Assembly: GCA_027596075.1 (NCBI GenBank)
Contig: JADGJC010000546.1
Location: forward strand, 1 to 18,406
Direction of reading: 5' to 3'
From: Rhizophlyctis rosea
Lineage: Eukaryota > Chytridiomycota > Chytridiomycetes > Rhizophlyctidales > Rhizophlyctidaceae
Length of the DNA stretch: 18,406 nt
In this document: positions 16,211-18,406 of the stretch, in pieces
Layout of the letters: each line of letters opens with the position of its first letter
Numbering within the stretch: position 1 is the first letter of the stretch
Translations under genes and position numbers: made by a program
Notes under the pieces: generated by a model
What the model saw: only the letters and a program-made list of their open reading frames with translations
What the model was told of the DNA's origin: nothing
Database searches by the model: none

Positions 16211-18406
16211 TCAAGGAATGGACGTAGCCAACCCAACACGCGGACGGAGAGTTCCGTCCTTTTGGACATTGTAGTCGTAGATGGAGTAGTACTGCACAGT
16301 TGAAAAAATTATCATGTTAGTAAATATGAGTATGGTTTCAAACCACTTTAATGGGGTTTTGACCTCCGGCCGCATCGTACCTTGCGAAGGAAGATCTCTC
16401 CGAGGATCCATTTGGTTCCGACGGTGTTCTGTTGTTTGAGGGTTTGGGGTTTAGTGTGGGGTTTAGGATGGGGTTTGGGGGGAGGATGAGGGGAGGAAGA
16501 GGAATGATTTTGGGAACGACGTACCGCCTTAGAAGCCTGGAAGGGCGCATAACACAAATTCCTATCATTCGGATAAACCTGTACCGCCAAATCCGCTCCT
16601 ATATCCACACCAAAACACATACAGTCACCAATCACTCAAACCACCCCACCCCCAAACCACTTATCCATTACCGGTAAACGTAAACTTCCTCCCCCCCATA
16701 GTAAACGTCACAACCGTCGGGTTCTTCTTCAACGTTCCACAATTGATGCCCCACAAGCCATAAATGCCCGTCGGGTACCCGCCAAGTTTGGCGTTACCCG
16801 CTGCGGCGGTGTCGTAGTCGACTAGGAGGAGGGCTGTGCCCGTGTCGACGACGCCTCTGATGAGGTCGGTGGGGGTAACGAGGTTTCCGCTGTTCGTAGA
16901 ACACGACATTAACTTTTCTTTCAACCCATTTTTCGACAACAAAAATGTGCCGTCCTCCCCTCCACAAAGAACCAAAAAAAAACGTACCTATTTCCAACCG
17001 TCAAATAATCCACAGCAACATGCCACCAATTCGCGGTATTAGGTACACTCAACCACGTTATAGCGCTACTGTACCGTTTCGGGTTGCCCGTCGTGCTGCC
17101 GATCGTCAATTCTAAATGTATCAAAATTATCATCATCAGTTTTGTCCGTGTCGATACTGTCACGATCCAATCAAAAGGAAAAACACCAACCTCCACCCAG
17201 TTTAGTAGGATTCAACGGGTCATACATCGACAACCAAATTCCGAAAGCAGCAGCGGGGATTTGACCGGCGTTCCAGAGGTTTTCGACGATGGCTGATTGG
17301 CCTTTGTATGCGCCTGTCCAAAAACCAATCCTCTTATAAACACCTTGCACCAAAACCAAAGAAAATAAGAATGACAGAACGGACTTACGGGGAACGGCGT
17401 AATTAGCCCACGAGAGGGCTGAGAAGCTTAGACCGAGGAGTCCATCAACACTCGCAGGCTGGTTATTATTCATTGTTTCGGCGTTGATGAAGACGTTGGC
17501 GTTTGATTGGAGGCCGCCTATGCGCATTACGTCCTTTCGGTTGTATAGCGTTAATATTAGGACGTTGGCACTGCATGATGGATGGTGTGGGAACGCTTAC
17601 CTGGTATACTGGACCGGTGGCGGAACCGAGACCATACTATGTGTTTTGTTGGTATTTGTGAGTATTGTGACTGGAAGATTGAGGGAAAGGGAACGATACA
17701 CACCCAGACGGTTGTGCGGACGCCGAGGGAGAGAGCGGTGCGGGAGTTGGCCGGGTTGTAGGTTTTGCGTTGGGCGCAGGGTGTTCCGCATTTTGGAGAG
17801 GGGACCCAGAGGTCGGCGGAGCCTGTGTGAGAGTTTTATGAGGTCTTTGGGGTTACTTATGCAAGAGAGATGGGCTAGCACATGAAGGAGAAGAGGGGCC
17901 TTACCAGTATCAATAACAACACTATACCAAACTCCAGGTGTGCCGAGTTGGACGTTTGTGTAATACTGTCCAATACAGAAAATTCACCCTGTAAACATCA
18001 CCGAAAAATCTCACTTCCCACTGCGAAAACTCACCACACTATCATAATAATTCTTAACAGCCGGGTAAACCGGCGGTTTCCCAGCACCAGTACCATAAGG
18101 TGCAGTGATTGTGCGCTTTCTCTTCCCGCCGGCGAAGGAACGTTTGAGGAGGTCTTTCAAGGATGGTTTGGAGGTAGTTTCTTTTTCCGAGCGTTTTTCG
18201 ATACCGTCGAACCCGGTGCGGTCGTCGTCGTCGGGTCCGATGTAGTAGGGGTCGAAGGCGCCTGTTTGGGAATGGTGTGGGTTGGTTGGGGTGAGATGGA
18301 TATTGTCCGCGAAGGCGCTTTCTCTCCGCTCCCCCCCTTTCCCTTCTTCACCCTCTCCCCCCCATCCCCCCTTCCCCCCTCCCCCTCCCCTCCCCCTCCC
18401 CCTCCC
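16211..18406 (-). CDS. pepsin-like (A1) aspartic protease, 5'-partial, 11 exons
   Basis: Visible exons in translation order: from the window edge (or an acceptor at 18264-18262) to 18035, then 17965-17905, 17822-17704, 17636-17601, 17533-17389, 17313-17191, 17111-16988, 16889-16672, 16598-16525, 16428-16381, 16291-16211. All phases match. The first active-site motif is VVIDTGSADLWVPSPKCG, split by an intron after DT-G; a nearby cysteine pair (KCGTPC) can form the usual small disulfide loop. YGLGSATG supplies the flap-like tyrosine. The second active-site motif is GVVDTGTALLL. The C-terminus WILGEIFLRKYYSIYDY...VGLA is the canonical pepsin ending. Upstream lies a basic propeptide-like region with KR and KRKR pairs; the signal peptide is not visible because the frame runs into a C-rich edge. 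Both aspartates are present, so it should be catalytically active. Secretion or vacuolar targeting is inferred. Confidence 0.93.
16440..16484 (+). repeat. telomere-like G-rich repeats inside a protease intron
   Basis: The plus strand reads as four to five degenerate repeats of GGGTTT or GGGGTTTA, for example GGGTTTGGGGTTTAG and later GGGGTTTGGGG. They lie within the protease intron 16429-16524, which on the transcribed-message strand is therefore C-rich (CCCCAAACCCC). They could form a G-quadruplex on the plus strand. Whether the repeats are a telomeric remnant or simple expansion is unknown. Confidence 0.6.
18331..18406. repeat. C-rich low-complexity tract at the window edge
   Basis: The last 75 bases are almost pure C with T and A interruptions (CTCCCCCTCCCC type, 5-6-bp periodicity); the minus strand is G-rich. 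The tract lies where the 5' part of the protease gene should be. It is open in the protease frame but has protein-poor Gly/Glu/Arg content, so the true first exon is probably further upstream. Confidence 0.7.

Noticed and set aside
1..18406. tRNA or rRNA genes
   Set aside because: No cloverleaf arms with conserved T-loop or anticodon context, and no ribosomal RNA core sequences were recognised by eye on either strand.

Overview
The window looks like nuclear DNA from an early-diverging, probably chytrid-like fungus. The evidence is dense short spliceosomal introns (about 50-95 nt, donors such as GTATGT, GTAAGT and GTGAGT, acceptors CAG, TAG or AAG), a Mei2-type RNA-binding protein, a CAMK-type kinase, a pepsin-like aspartic protease and several copies of an F-box-like/ankyrin-repeat family. 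No operons or bacterial signals are visible. The lineage is inferred from gene content and intron style and is not proven.

Layout. Positions 1-7205 are an accessory, decaying region with three members of one ankyrin family in about 6 kb: a minus-strand relic (about 1240-1860) broken by several one-base frame changes; a plus-strand relic (about 3029-5012) broken by frameshifts, by an insertion bounded by a perfect 20-bp inverted repeat, and by a 0.75-kb minisatellite; and a nearly whole plus-strand copy (5461-7205) with about nine ankyrin repeats, one intron and two unexplained frame switches. Between the relics lie weak minus-strand open frames that I cannot name.

Positions 7822-15376 are well-preserved single-copy-style genes. 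The minus-strand Mei2-like gene (7822-10854) resolves into 10 exons and 822 codons with a diagnostic C-terminal Mei2 RRM. After a 1.5-kb divergent spacer comes a plus-strand CAMK-group Ser/Thr kinase (12312-15376), which resolves into 9 exons and 810 codons. A convergent 0.8-kb spacer follows, then a minus-strand aspartic protease (16211 to the window edge) with 11 visible exons and its 5' end outside the window or lost in a C-rich tract.

The three intact genes do not form an obvious pathway. Mei2 proteins act in RNA-mediated developmental and meiotic switching, the kinase in phosphorylation signalling, and the protease probably in secreted or vacuolar proteolysis. The most unusual observations are a 17-bp minisatellite that seems to have grown out of an ankyrin alpha-helix coding segment, a stop-free 66-nt intron placed inside the kinase glycine loop, and telomere-like G-rich repeats inside a protease intron. 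Exon joins were worked out by hand from splice signals, phase and protein-family conservation; no transcript data were available.
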